From Streptomyces sp. WMMC940 (GTDB taxonomy: Bacteria > Actinomycetota > Actinomycetes > Streptomycetales > Streptomycetaceae): a stretch of 64,000 nucleotides of DNA. Where the stretch lies: the NCBI RefSeq assembly GCF_027460265.1, contig NZ_JAPZBC010000001.1:1240001-1304000 (forward strand), written 5' to 3'. Positions 9,150-17,937 of the stretch are shown piece after piece (the first letter of the stretch is position 1; each line of letters starts with the position of its first letter). Both the position numbers and the translations under genes were made by a program. Below the pieces are notes generated by a model, which was not told the DNA's origin, did not search any database, and was given only the letters and a program-made list of their open reading frames with translations.

Positions 9150-10079
9150 TCAGGGGTCCGCGCGGAGGGACGTGTGCCGGCGCCGCGGCAGGGCTCCCGG
9201 CCGGCGCACGGTGGACCTCAGGACGGTCTTCACGTACGGGGAGCAGAAGACCAGCGGGGCCCAGGGGCCGAGGTGCCGGCGGCAGTACCGCCACCAGGGC
9301 GCCGGCGGCTGCTCCCGTACCGAGGCGAGCCGCCGCAGCGCGGTGCGCGCGTCGAGGCCGGGTTCGGCCGAGGTTCCCCCGACGGCACCGGAGTTGTCGT
9401 CGCAGGTGCCCACGTGACCCGGTGCCAGCAGCAGCGGGATGCCGGCCCGGCGGGCACGGAGCCCGTAGTCGTGGTCGCCCATGCGGTGCGGGAAGGCGGG
9501 GTCGAGGTCGCCCAGCACACGCCGGGCCGGGGCCGTGACCAGCACCGCGTTGCCGTTGCAGGTGTCGCACGGCGTGGCCTGCCGGGCGTCGGGTTCGACG
9601 CGTTCCAGGGCCGGGGGGCGCAGGGGTGGCCGGACGAGGCGGTAGCCGCTGTAGGTGGTGCGGGTTCCGTCGCCGGAGCGCGTGGCGCCGACGGCCACGG
9701 CCGGGCGGTCGAGGGGTGCGGCGGTGCGCAGCAGCGCGGCGAGGGCTCCCCGGTCGAGGACCACGTCGTCGTTGAGCCACAGCACATGGGCCGCGGGGTC
9801 GGCACGGGTGGCGGCGATCCTGGTGCCGGTGCCCCAGAAGACGTCCGGCCCGACCGTCACCACATCGGTGCCGGGGAAGGCGGCCCGCACCTCGTCGGCG
9901 GTGCCGTCGGCGCTGCCGGCGTCGACGAGGTGGACGGTGCAGCGGGTGCCGGCCGGAAGGCCGGTCTGGGCGTGCACCGAGGAGATGGCCGCGAGCGTAC
10001 CGTCCCGGCGGTTGTGACAGGTCATCAGCACGGCGACGCCGCGCGGGGCGCCCCCGGGTGGAACGCGATCGGCGTGCAC
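9150..10079 (-). CDS. Glycosyltransferase family 2
   Basis: A 309-residue GT-A fold glycosyltransferase. VAVLMTCHNRRDGTLAAISSV is the typical N-terminal strand and NDP-binding start, LVDAGSADGT follows, and WLNDDVVLDRGAL carries the acidic metal-binding motif. The later MGDHDYGLRARRAG fits the catalytic base region (the ED/HD motif). The GTG at 10079 begins 4 bp after the gmd stop, so the two are likely co-transcribed. It resembles GT2 enzymes of the rhamnosyl/fucosyl-transferase kind, which agrees with gmd upstream, but the donor is not proven. Confidence 0.82.
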   Translation of the reverse strand: MHADRVPPGGAPRGVAVLMTCHNRRDGTLAAISSVHAQTGLPAGTRCTVHLVDAGSADGTADEVRAAFPGTDVVTVGPDVFWGTGTRIAATRADPAAHVLWLNDDVVLDRGALAALLRTAAPLDRPAVAVGATRSGDGTRTTYSGYRLVRPPLRPPALERVEPDARQATPCDTCNGNAVLVTAPARRVLGDLDPAFPHRMGDHDYGLRARRAGIPLLLAPGHVGTCDDNSGAVGGTSAEPGLDARTALRRLASVREQPPAPWWRYCRRHLGPWAPLVFCSPYVKTVLRSTVRRPGALPRRRHTSLRADP

Positions 10080-10083
10080 CGGG

Positions 10084-11124
10084 TCACCGCGCGGCCGGAG
10101 CGGGGACGGCGGAGGGCACGGCCCGGTCTCCCGGAGCGAGGCCGTTCCTGAGGACGTCGAGCTCCGCCTCGACCATCAGACGGGCCAGTTCGGGTGCGCG
10201 CACGGTGGCCCGCCATCCGAGCCGCGTCTCCGCCTTGGAGGCGTCGCCGATCAGATGGTCGACCTCGGTCGGGCGCAGATAGCGCTCGTCGAAACGCACG
10301 TGGTCGCGCCAGTCGAGTCCGACGTGCGCGAAGCACTGGTCGACGAACTCGCGCACGCTGTGGCTGGCACCGGTGGCGATCACGTAGTCGTCGGGCTGGT
10401 CCTGCTGCAGCATCAGCCACATGGCCTCGACGTACTCGGCGGCGTAGCCCCAGTCCCGGCGGGCGTCGAGGTTGCCGAGGTGGACCACGTCCTGCAGGCC
10501 GGCCTTGATCCGGGCGGCGGCCACGGCCACCTTGCGGGTGACGAAGGTCGGGCCGCGGCGCGGGGACTCGTGGTTGAACAGGATGCCGTTGACGGCGTAC
10601 AGACCGTACGCCTCGCGGTAGTTGCGGGTGATCCAGTACGCGTACACCTTCGCCGCCCCGTAGGGCGAGCGCGGATGGAAGGTTGTGCTCTCGTCCTGCG
10701 GCGGAGGGGCCGCGCCGAACATCTCCGAGCTGGAGGCCTGGTAGAACCGGCAGGGCAGGCCCGTCCTCCTGATGGCCTCCAGCAGCCGGGTGGTGCCCAG
10801 CCCCGTGGTGTCACCGGTGAATTCGGGCTCGTCGAACGACACCCGCACATGTGACTGGGCGGCGAGGTGGTAGACCTCGTCCGGCTGCACCTGCTCCAGC
10901 AGGCCCGTCATCCGCGTTCCGTCGGTGAGGTCGCCGTAGTGCAGGAAGAGGCGCGCTTCCGGGTCGTGCGGATCGCGGTAGAGGTGCTCGATGCGCTCGG
11001 TGTTGAAGGTGGAGGCGCGGCGGACGATCCCGTGCACCCGGTAGCCCTTGTCCAGCAGCAGTTCGGCGAGATAGGAGCCGTCCTGGCCCGTGATGCCGGT
11101 GATGAGTGCCGTTCTGGCGGTCAC
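10084..11124 (-). CDS. gmd: GDP-mannose 4,6-dehydratase
   Basis: Converts GDP-D-mannose to GDP-4-keto-6-deoxy-D-mannose, the first step to GDP-L-fucose and GDP-rhamnose. The 346-residue product starts with the Rossmann motif [19 protein letters not shown]. It has SSSEMFG, the catalytic Y-x3-K in [12 protein letters not shown], and the diagnostic [15 protein letters not shown] and [20 protein letters not shown] segments. It heads a leftward group and faces the Wzz/kinase gene across an AT-rich divergent promoter region. Its partner enzyme, GDP-L-fucose synthase, is encoded on the other strand at 12943. Confidence 0.96.
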   Translation of the reverse strand: MTARTALITGITGQDGSYLAELLLDKGYRVHGIVRRASTFNTERIEHLYRDPHDPEARLFLHYGDLTDGTRMTGLLEQVQPDEVYHLAAQSHVRVSFDEPEFTGDTTGLGTTRLLEAIRRTGLPCRFYQASSSEMFGAAPPPQDESTTFHPRSPYGAAKVYAYWITRNYREAYGLYAVNGILFNHESPRRGPTFVTRKVAVAAARIKAGLQDVVHLGNLDARRDWGYAAEYVEAMWLMLQQDQPDDYVIATGASHSVREFVDQCFAHVGLDWRDHVRFDERYLRPTEVDHLIGDASKAETRLGWRATVRAPELARLMVEAELDVLRNGLAPGDRAVPSAVPAPAAR

Positions 11125-11323
11125 ACGCGCTCCTTGGCTGATGAGGTTTCACGAGGCGGCGGAAGGTCCCTTGCAGGTGGGCACCCCGGCACCGCACCAG
11201 TGTAGGGAACAATTACTGCATTTCTTATGCAATGTGGCGTTATGTCGTATTTCGCCCCTTTCGCCGTAAGGTGGGGCACCACCCCACCCAGCCCTTCACC
11301 GGATCCGATCGGGGACGGACACC
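11125..11323. promoter_or_regulatory. Divergent promoter region between gmd and the Wzz/kinase gene
   Basis: This 199-bp gap separates two divergent operons of the same pathway. Its centre (about 11205-11260) is unusually AT-rich for this genome and contains a TGCAT-TTCTT-ATGCA inverted repeat at 11217-11231, a candidate operator controlling both directions. No confident -35/-10 pair could be assigned. Both operons make polysaccharide proteins, so joint control here is plausible. Confidence 0.5.
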
Positions 11324-12946
11324 TTGGACCTTCGCGACTACCTACGAGTCCTCTCACGCCGCTGGCGCGCCATCACCGCGCTGACCCTCCTCGGCACGGC
11401 GGCCGGCGTGCTCCTCACGTACACGGCCATCCCCGAATACCGGGCCACCGCCAAGCTCTTCGTCTCGCTGCAGGGCGGCACCGACGCCGACACCGCGCAG
11501 CTCGCCCAGGGCAATCTCTTCACCCAGGCCCGTGTGCGTTCGTACGCCGAGGTGGCGACGAGCCCCCTGGTGACCCGGCACGTCGTGAAGCAGCTGAGGC
11601 TGAAGATGACACCGGCCGAGCTGAGCAGCAAGATCAGCGCGACCGCCCAGCCCGACACGGTGCTGCTCCAGCTCACCGTCACCGACACCGAGGCGGCACG
11701 GGCGGCACGCATCAGCAATGCCGTCGCCGAACGGTTCACCGAGGTGATCCGCGGTCTCGAGCGCCCGATCGACGCCGAGTCGTCGCCGGTGCGGCTGAGC
11801 GTCACCGAGCCGGCCTCCGTGCCCGGCGCGCCCTTCTCGCCGCGGCCGGCCGTCAACGTCGCACTCGGGCTCCTGGCCGGGCTGGTCCTCGGGGCCGGCT
11901 TCGCCCTGGCCAGGGAGACCCTGGACTCGTCGGTCCGCACGTCCAAGGCACTGACCGACGCCCTGGCCGGCTTCGGCGGACCGCCCGTGCTCGGCAGCAT
12001 CGTGCACGATCCCCAGGCGACCAGCCGGCCGCTGGCGCTCCGCGACGACATGCACGGGCTGCGCGCCGAGGGCTTCCGGCGGCTGCGCACCTGTCTGCAG
12101 TTCGTGGACGTGGACCGGCCGCCGAAGGTGATCGCGGTGACCAGCCCGCTGTCCGGCGAGGGGAAGACCAGTGTCGCGGTGAACCTCGCCGCGACCCTGG
12201 CCGAGACCGGTGCCTCGGTGTGCCTGGTCGACACCGACCTGCGCCGCCCCTCCACCGCCCGCACCCTGGGCCTGATCCGGGACGCCGGGCTCACCACCGC
12301 GCTCATCGGCCGGGCCGAGGTGCAGCAACTGCTCCAGTCCGCGGGGTCCTTCTCCGTACTGACCAGCGGCGCGGTGCCGCCGAACCCCACCGAGCTGCTC
12401 GGCAGCGCCCAGCTGAAGTCCGTACTCCGCGGTCTCGCCGAGAAGTTCGACCACGTCGTCGTGGACACCGCTCCGGTGCTCCCCGTGGCGGACGCCTCCG
12501 TGATCGCCTCCGAGGTGGACGGCTACCTCCTGGTCGTCCGGGCGTCCCGGACCAGCCGCGACCAGATCTCGGAGGCCCTGCGCGCCCTGCGGCACGTGGG
12601 CGCCTCCGTGGTCGGCACGGTCCTCAACATGGCCTCGCCGAAGGAGGACCGCGGCGCCCACGGGTACGCCTACGAATACCGGCCGCAGAGCCACACGATC
12701 GGCAGGTTCGCCCGTCTGTCCCGGCTCGCCCGCATCTCCCGTCCGGGCCGGCGCCACGGGGAGGCCGGGCGCCTGTCCGGCCTGGTCAGAATCGCGCGGG
12801 CGGTCGGACGCAGGCGGCCCGCCGGTACCGCCCCGGCCCTGCCGACTCCCGGCGGCGGGCCGGACGCCCGGCCCGCCGCCCCGGTGAAGGCACTCGCCGA
12901 TGAGGCGCCGCGCCCGGTGGCCGCCGAACGGAGCGTGCAGTCGTGA
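11324..12946 (+). CDS. Wzz-like chain-length protein fused to BY-kinase
   Basis: A 540-residue polysaccharide co-polymerase. Residues 1-30 give a Wzz start and a membrane segment (WRAITALTLLGTAAGVLLTY). An extracytoplasmic domain follows, and a second membrane segment (VALGLLAGLVLGAGFALA) is near residue 185. The cytoplasmic half is a bacterial tyrosine kinase with Walker A SPLSGEGKTS (about 272-281), Walker A' VCLVDTDLRRPS and FDHVVVDTAP. A short tyrosine group GYAYEYRP near residue 447 may be the autophosphorylation site; the tail after it is Arg/Pro/Ala-rich and has no tyrosine cluster. The start is TTG. It overlaps fcl by 4 bp (GTGA). Confidence 0.88.
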   Translation: MDLRDYLRVLSRRWRAITALTLLGTAAGVLLTYTAIPEYRATAKLFVSLQGGTDADTAQLAQGNLFTQARVRSYAEVATSPLVTRHVVKQLRLKMTPAELSSKISATAQPDTVLLQLTVTDTEAARAARISNAVAERFTEVIRGLERPIDAESSPVRLSVTEPASVPGAPFSPRPAVNVALGLLAGLVLGAGFALARETLDSSVRTSKALTDALAGFGGPPVLGSIVHDPQATSRPLALRDDMHGLRAEGFRRLRTCLQFVDVDRPPKVIAVTSPLSGEGKTSVAVNLAATLAETGASVCLVDTDLRRPSTARTLGLIRDAGLTTALIGRAEVQQLLQSAGSFSVLTSGAVPPNPTELLGSAQLKSVLRGLAEKFDHVVVDTAPVLPVADASVIASEVDGYLLVVRASRTSRDQISEALRALRHVGASVVGTVLNMASPKEDRGAHGYAYEYRPQSHTIGRFARLSRLARISRPGRRHGEAGRLSGLVRIARAVGRRRPAGTAPALPTPGGGPDARPAAPVKALADEAPRPVAAERSVQS

Positions 12947-13935
12947 CCGCCGTGCTGTCGGAGCCGTACGGGGCCGTCCGCCGCCCCCTTGACCGCTCGG
13001 CCCGGGTGCTCGTGGCCGGACGCCGTGGACTCGTCGGTTCGGCGGTGTGGCGGCATCTGTCGAGGGAGGGCTTCACCTGCCTGATGGGGCCCGGTTCCGC
13101 GGAACTGGACCTGCGCGAGCGCCGCCAGGTCTTCGACTGGTTCGCCGCCGCCCGACCGGACGTGGTGGTACTGGCCGCCGCCCGCGTGGGCGGGATCAGG
13201 GCCAACGCCACCCGGCCCGCCGACTTCATCTCCGACAACCTGCGGATCCAGGTCAATGTGCTGGACGCCGCGCTGGAGCACGGGGTCGAGCGGCTGCTGT
13301 TCCTGGGGTCCAGCTGCATCTACCCCAAGTTCGCCGACCAGCCCATCCGGGAGGACGCGCTCCTCACCGGCCCGCTGGAGCCGACCAACGACGCCTACGC
13401 CATCGCCAAGATCGCCGGAATCCACCAGGTCCGGTCGGTACGGCGCCAGCACGGCCTGCCGTGGATCTGCGCCATGCCGACCAATCTGTACGGCCCCGGG
13501 GACAACTTCCACCCCGAGCACTCCCATGTGCTGCCGTCGCTGATCCGTCGCTTCGACGAGGCCCGCAGGAACGGAGCACCACGGGTGGTGAACTGGGGCT
13601 CCGGAACGCCGCGCCGGGAGTTCCTGCACGTGGACGACCTGGCCCGGGCCTGCCTCCACCTGCTGGAGCACTACGACGCGGACGACCCGGTCAACGTCGG
13701 CACCGGCACGGACCTCACCATCCGGGAGGCCGCGGAGCAGGTGGCGGAGGTCGTCGGCTACCGCGGAACCCTCGAATGGGACCCGGGGCAGCCGGACGGA
13801 ACCCCGCGCAAGCTGCTGGACATCTCCCGGATCACCGCGCTCGGCTGGAAACCGGGGATCGGCCTGCGGGACGGCCTCGCCGACACCTACGCCTGGTACG
13901 CGGACCACCTCGACTCCGGCGCGCTGCGACTCTGA
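12943..13935 (+). CDS. fcl: GDP-L-fucose synthase
   Basis: An NADPH-dependent 3,5-epimerase/4-reductase that turns GDP-4-keto-6-deoxymannose into GDP-L-fucose. The 330-residue SDR has a Rossmann start VLVAGRRGLVGSAV, the family signature RVGGI-x-AN, GSSCIYPKFADQPI with the catalytic Ser/Cys, Y-x3-K in DAYAIAKIAG, and NLYGPGDNFHPEHSHVLP. The GTG start overlaps the stop of the Wzz/kinase gene, so both are co-translated. With gmd this gives a complete GDP-mannose to GDP-fucose route in the cluster. Confidence 0.95.
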   Translation: MTAVLSEPYGAVRRPLDRSARVLVAGRRGLVGSAVWRHLSREGFTCLMGPGSAELDLRERRQVFDWFAAARPDVVVLAAARVGGIRANATRPADFISDNLRIQVNVLDAALEHGVERLLFLGSSCIYPKFADQPIREDALLTGPLEPTNDAYAIAKIAGIHQVRSVRRQHGLPWICAMPTNLYGPGDNFHPEHSHVLPSLIRRFDEARRNGAPRVVNWGSGTPRREFLHVDDLARACLHLLEHYDADDPVNVGTGTDLTIREAAEQVAEVVGYRGTLEWDPGQPDGTPRKLLDISRITALGWKPGIGLRDGLADTYAWYADHLDSGALRL

Positions 13936-13959
13936 TCGACCACGACGAGTCCGGTTCCG

Positions 13960-13978
13960 CCGGCCCCGGCGGGGCCGG
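13960..13978 (+). terminator. Hairpin after fcl
   Basis: CCGGCCCC-GGC-GGGGCCGG forms a perfect 8-bp stem 25 bp after the fcl stop. There is no T-run, which is normal for terminators in this kind of genome. An outer GTCCGG/CCGGAC pair (13949 and 13975) can extend the structure in an alternative fold. Confidence 0.45.
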
Positions 13979-14576
13979 ACGTTCGCTCCCGGGCCCACGT
14001 CCCCGGGCTCGGACTTCCCCTCCAACGGCCCTGCGCGCACGTCGTGGACGCACGCCGCCGAGGCGCGTTCCCGGGTTCGGGGCTCCTGGCACACGGCCAT
14101 GGCCCCGGGCACTCGAACGCACGCCTCCGCCCGTGACGGCGACCTTTCAGGTCCATCCGAGTGCTGCTCGTACACCGTCCTGCCGAACACCGTGGTGCGC
14201 CTGTTTCGGACGGGCCGGTTCATGTCTACGGATCGAAGCGCTTGATCTTCTCGAACGGTCTGACGGAGTACGACCACGAGTGCCGGTGGAGGCGGTGCGG
14301 AGGGCACGCGAGTGTCTGCTTTTGACATACCCATGCGAACGAAATGACGGCGAGCAGAAGGTGCCGGAGTTCCGGAGCCGCACACAGGCCCGGTCCGGTG
14401 CCGCTGGGCGCCCGGTGGTCGGGCACAGCGGTCGCCTCCCTCGTGGTCGTCCCCCGGCTGCCGTCGCAGTGGCCACGGCCCGCCGCGGGTGCGGCAAACA
14501 ACCTGTCCTGCAAAGCGGTTCGAACCTCTCTTTCGAAAAAGCAATAACGATCACCACTCGTCAAGCGTCTTCCACT
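13979..14576. other. Long intergenic region upstream of the LAxTG surface protein
   Basis: About 600 bp with no supportable gene on either strand. The last 60 bases before the next gene are AT-richer (around 14528-14560) and contain two TTCGAA blocks and a GGTTCGAACC palindrome at 14517-14526. A TTGACA hexamer lies at 14322-14327 but has no convincing -10 partner. Its length suggests regulation or degenerate coding sequence rather than a simple promoter. Confidence 0.5.
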
Positions 14577-14591
14577 AAGGAGCCCGAAACC

Positions 14592-15527
14592 ATGCCCAGA
14601 CGCTCCGTACGGCGACTCGTCGTGGCCGCCGCTGCCGCAAGCCTCGTTGCCGCAGCCCCGTTGATCGCGGCCCAGCCGGCATTCGCGCAGTACCCGCCCG
14701 CCCCCAATCTGACCGTCGAGGACGTTGACCTCGTCCTCGAGGTCGGCCAGGTGGTCGACTTCCTCGGGCGGGGTTTCCGGCCGCTCGAGCAGACCACCGG
14801 TCGTCTCGTGCCGGTCGGCGGCGGAGGCGGCGCCGGCGGACCTGGCGGTGCTGCCGCGCTGGGCCGCTCCGCGGCGGTCCCGCAGTCCTTCACGGCGGCC
14901 GACCCCAAGCCCAGCCCGTCCACGACCCCCACCATGTCGGTCGGCGGCGGCGACGACCGGCCCGTCGTGACGGTCGGGACGTGGACCGCCGACGGGAGCG
15001 GCGTCGTGGACTCGACGTTCACCGTCCCCGCGGGAACTGCGGAGGGCGCCTACTACTTCCAGCTGACCGGCGCGCAGTCCGAGCTCGTCCTCACCGTTCG
15101 GGTGACCATCGACGCAGACGGCGACGGCGACGGCGACGGCGACGACGGTGACGGCGACGACGGTGACGGTGACGGGGACCACGGACGCCCCGGTGACGGG
15201 GACGGCGACCACGGACGCCCCGGCGGCGGTGACGACGACCACGGACGCCCCGGCCGCGGTGACGACGACCACGGCCACAACGGCAGCGACGACCACGACG
15301 GCCGCGACGGCCGCGGTCACGACGACCACGACGACGACGGGGACGGCGGCAAGTCCGACCACGACGACGACGGGGACGATGACAAGGACTCGGGCCCCTC
15401 GCTGGCCGACACCGGCTCGTCCGACGGAACGGTCGCACTGCTGACCGCGACCGGCGGTCTACTGCTGCTCGGCGGCGGCGCGCTGGTCGTCGCGAAGCGC
15501 CGGCGCAACGCCTCCCAGCGAGGCTGA
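14592..15527 (+). CDS. LAxTG cell-wall-anchored protein with Asp/His/Gly repeats
   Basis: A 311-residue secreted surface protein. AAGGAG at 14577-14582 precedes the ATG. Residues 1-32 are a signal peptide ending AFA. Residues 33-170 form a small globular region (VTVGTWTADGSG and a strand ending in LTVRVTID), perhaps Ig-like. Residues 173-265 are a low-complexity stretch of DGD, DHGRPG and DDHD units. LADTG (271-275), a hydrophobic segment and KRRRNASQRG form a class E sortase signal of the LAxTG type. The acidic and histidine-rich repeats suggest binding of Ca2+, Zn2+ or Cu2+, which is inference. It stands alone between two terminators. No homologue with a known function was recognised. Confidence 0.85.
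   Translation: MPRRSVRRLVVAAAAASLVAAAPLIAAQPAFAQYPPAPNLTVEDVDLVLEVGQVVDFLGRGFRPLEQTTGRLVPVGGGGGAGGPGGAAALGRSAAVPQSFTAADPKPSPSTTPTMSVGGGDDRPVVTVGTWTADGSGVVDSTFTVPAGTAEGAYYFQLTGAQSELVLTVRVTIDADGDGDGDGDDGDGDDGDGDGDHGRPGDGDGDHGRPGGGDDDHGRPGRGDDDHGHNGSDDHDGRDGRGHDDHDDDGDGGKSDHDDDGDDDKDSGPSLADTGSSDGTVALLTATGGLLLLGGGALVVAKRRRNASQRG
15111..15375 (+). repeat. In-frame degenerate GAC/GGC/CAC repeats
   Basis: Within the LAxTG gene the DNA consists of short tandem units such as GACGGCGAC and a longer unit encoding DHGRPG that occurs three times around 15179-15255. All units keep the reading frame, so the number of repeats can vary by slippage without disrupting the sortase signal downstream. Confidence 0.75.
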
Positions 15528-15562
15528 CGGTCCGGCCGCCCGCACGACGGCACCACCGCGGT

Positions 15563-15608
15563 ACGGGAGAGCTCCCGGCAGCGCCTCGCTGTCCGGGAGC
15601 TCTCCCGT
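15563..15608 (+). terminator. Strong hairpin after the LAxTG gene
   Basis: ACGGGAGAGCTCCCGG at 15563-15578 is perfectly complementary to 15593-15608, giving a 16-bp stem with a 14-nt loop, 35 bp after the stop codon. No T-run follows. Confidence 0.75.
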
Positions 15609-15734
15609 GTCCGGGGACGCGGCCGGGACCGCGGCGCAGGAACGCGACGGGGAGTGCGGCGTGGGGGCGAATCCCCCGGGTGAGCCGGTGGGGGGACAGC
15701 GGCGGGGGCAGCGGTTCGTGCGAGGGTGCGGGTC

Positions 15735-16589
15735 ATGCGCGTCGCGTTCGTGACCCCCGTGGTCGTCCTGGTCCTCGCCGCAGGGGCCCTCGCACATTCC
15801 TGCACGGCGGACGGCGGAGCCGGCGGCCGGGCGCCGGCTCAGGGCCGGGCGGCCGCACCGGTCGAGCGCCTGCGGGTCGAGGTCGTCGGGACCCTGCCGC
15901 ACGACCCGGAGGCCTTCACACAGGGCCTGGAGATGGCCCACGGCGCACTCTACGAGAGCACAGGGATCTCCGGCCGTTCGACGATCGGATGGGGCCCGCC
16001 GGGTGCCGCGCCCACCCGGCGGGCTCGACTGCCGGCGCCGCTGTTCGGTGAGGGGATCACCGTCGTGGGGCGGACGCTGTGGCAGCTCACCTGGCGCGAC
16101 GGGGTCGCGATCGAGCGCGACGCAAGGACTCTCGCCGAGCTCCGCCGGGTCCCGTACGAGAGCGAGGGCTGGGGAGTGTGCCACCAGCCGCGCCGCGGCC
16201 GCCTGGTGACGAGCGACGGCTCCGCCCACCTCGTCTTCCGGGACCCCGGGACCCTCAGGAGGAAGGGCTCGGTCGTCGTCACCCTCGACGGGCGGCGGGT
16301 GGACCGGCTCAACGAACTGGAGTGCGTCGGCGACCTCGTGTACGCCAACGTCTGGCCCACCGACCGGATCGTGCGGATCGACACCGGCACCGGCCGTGTG
16401 ACGGGGGAGATCTCCGCGAACGGCCTGATCGGCGCGGCCGAACGGCGGCGCGCCGACGTCCTCAACGGGATCGCGGCCCTCCCGGGAACCGATCAGTTCC
16501 TGCTGACCGGCAAATGGTGGCCGAAGATGTTCCGGGTGCGGTTCGTTCCCGCCGAGCACACGGCCGGCCCCGCACGCCGGACTCCCTGA
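15735..16589 (+). CDS. Glutaminyl-peptide cyclotransferase, plant/bacterial type
   Basis: A secreted enzyme of 284 residues expected to cyclise N-terminal glutamine to pyroglutamate. The start ATG 15735 has GAGG 8 nt upstream and opens a signal peptide ending before a Cys-containing AHSCTADGG. The family's beta-propeller landmarks are present: PHDPEAFTQGLEM near the start, YESTGISGRST, then ECVGDLVYANVWPTDRIVRID, and TGKWWPKMFRVR at the C-terminus. It is monocistronic and convergent with the FnIII lipoprotein gene. The substrate is unknown. Confidence 0.88.
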   Translation: MRVAFVTPVVVLVLAAGALAHSCTADGGAGGRAPAQGRAAAPVERLRVEVVGTLPHDPEAFTQGLEMAHGALYESTGISGRSTIGWGPPGAAPTRRARLPAPLFGEGITVVGRTLWQLTWRDGVAIERDARTLAELRRVPYESEGWGVCHQPRRGRLVTSDGSAHLVFRDPGTLRRKGSVVVTLDGRRVDRLNELECVGDLVYANVWPTDRIVRIDTGTGRVTGEISANGLIGAAERRRADVLNGIAALPGTDQFLLTGKWWPKMFRVRFVPAEHTAGPARRTP

Positions 16590-16843
16590 GCCGAACTCCT
16601 GAAGCCGACGGTCCGCATCGTCCGGGAGCCATCGGGCGGGGGCGTGGATGGGCGGTGGTCGCGGGTGGACGGCGGGACCGCGCCGGGCGTCGAACGGACG
16701 CCGCCCGTGCTCCGGCTGCCTCCGCCCGGGGCGGCAGCGCCCCGGAGCGACCGGGGACGGAACGACGGCGACGTGCCCCGCGGGTCCTCACCGGGACCGT
16801 TCACGGTACGGACGCCGCCCGCGGCCGGCTCCCCGAACCCGCC

Positions 16844-17818
16844 TCAGTCCCCCACCACCACCGTCCGCTGGGCCGAGAAGTCCCCCCAGTTCCCGTCCGG
16901 GAGCCTGGCGCGCAGCTTCAGCGAGTGGCGGGTGCCGGGCGGGTCGGTCACGGTGAGGGTGTACTTCGCGGGACCGGGCGGGGGTTCGGCACCCCAGACG
17001 ATGGTGGTGGCGAGTCTGCCGTCGAGGAAGAGCTGGTGCTCCCGGACCGGGACACCGGTCGCCGGTGGGGTCCAGGTCAGCTCGACCGTGTGGACGGAGG
17101 GGGCGGTGCGACGGATGGCCGCCGTGAACCCGGTGGGGGCCGTGTCGGGGCCGGCACCCGGGGCCCTGTCGGTCGTCAGGTCGAGCGGGGCGCTGTCGGG
17201 CGAGGAGTTGTCGGCCGCGTCCCGGGCACGGACGGTGAACGTGTAGACCGTGCCCGGACGCAGACCGGTGACCCGGGCCGTGGTGGCGGTTCCGGGCACG
17301 CTGTGGATGCGGGAGTCCGCCTGGTAGACGTCGTACGCCGTCACTCCCCGGTCGTCGGCCGAGGGCACCCAGGCCAGGGTGACCGCACGGCTCCCGTCGG
17401 CACGGCCCCGGAGCGCTCCCGGGCGGTCGGGCGGGCGCCGGTCCTCGACGGCGGGTTCGAGCGTGACGACGCGGACCGGCGCGCTCTGCGCCGAGGCGTT
17501 GCCTGCGGTGTCGAGGGCGCGGACGGTGAACGCGTACGAGGTGGAAGGGGTGAGGCCGTCGATGTCGGTCATCCGGGTGGCCGCCGGGAGGGACGTGACC
17601 TTCGTGCCGTCACGGAAGACCTCGTAGCCGCTGACGCCGGTGTCGTCCGTGGAGTGCTCCCACATGACGTGCACGGAGGTCGCGCTGCTCGCCTGGACGG
17701 TGGTGCCGCCCGGTACGGAGGGACTGCGGGTGTCCGCGGCCCCGGTGCCACCGCCGCATGCCGCGACCAGCAGCACGCACGTACACGTCGGCACGGGGAG
17801 GAACAGGGGGCGTTGCAC
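16844..17818 (-). CDS. Fibronectin type III lipoprotein
   Basis: A 324-residue exported lipoprotein. GTG 17818 was chosen because GGAGG lies about 7 nt upstream and gives a short signal sequence ending in LLVAAC, with Cys21 as the lipidated residue. Two clear FnIII repeats follow (VHVMWEHSTDDTGVSGYEVFRDG and its copy VTLAWVPSADDRGVTAYDVYQ), then a third, more diverged Ig/FnIII-like domain. Such modules usually mediate carbohydrate or surface binding. It has no catalytic domain. It is monocistronic; the longer reading frame extending to 17899 adds residues that look non-coding. Confidence 0.8.
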   Translation of the reverse strand: MQRPLFLPVPTCTCVLLVAACGGGTGAADTRSPSVPGGTTVQASSATSVHVMWEHSTDDTGVSGYEVFRDGTKVTSLPAATRMTDIDGLTPSTSYAFTVRALDTAGNASAQSAPVRVVTLEPAVEDRRPPDRPGALRGRADGSRAVTLAWVPSADDRGVTAYDVYQADSRIHSVPGTATTARVTGLRPGTVYTFTVRARDAADNSSPDSAPLDLTTDRAPGAGPDTAPTGFTAAIRRTAPSVHTVELTWTPPATGVPVREHQLFLDGRLATTIVWGAEPPPGPAKYTLTVTDPPGTRHSLKLRARLPDGNWGDFSAQRTVVVGD

Positions 17819-17937
17819 CGGACTGCCTCCATCCGCCGGGGCAATGGTCCAGACCTGTATCGCACAGTCGGCCGCCCCGGGCAAGAGGGCGGAGGGCACG
17901 CGGGCGCGGGCGGGGCGGGGCGGAGGCTGCCCGGGAG

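Noticed and set aside
14322..14350. TTGACA as a promoter for the LAxTG gene
   Set aside because: No acceptable -10 box at 16-19 bp and the start codon is more than 240 bp away.
14517..14526. GGTTCGAACC resembling a tRNA T-loop
   Set aside because: No acceptor or anticodon stems can be formed around it and there is no matching 5' half.
14147..14557. Possible gene on the - strand in the long gap before the LAxTG gene
   Set aside because: 136 codons with Arg/Ser/Thr-rich random composition, no domain and no ribosome-binding site.
15111..15375. Tandem GAC/GGC DNA as a non-coding satellite
   Set aside because: The repeats stay in frame between a signal peptide and an LAxTG sortase signal, so they are part of a protein.
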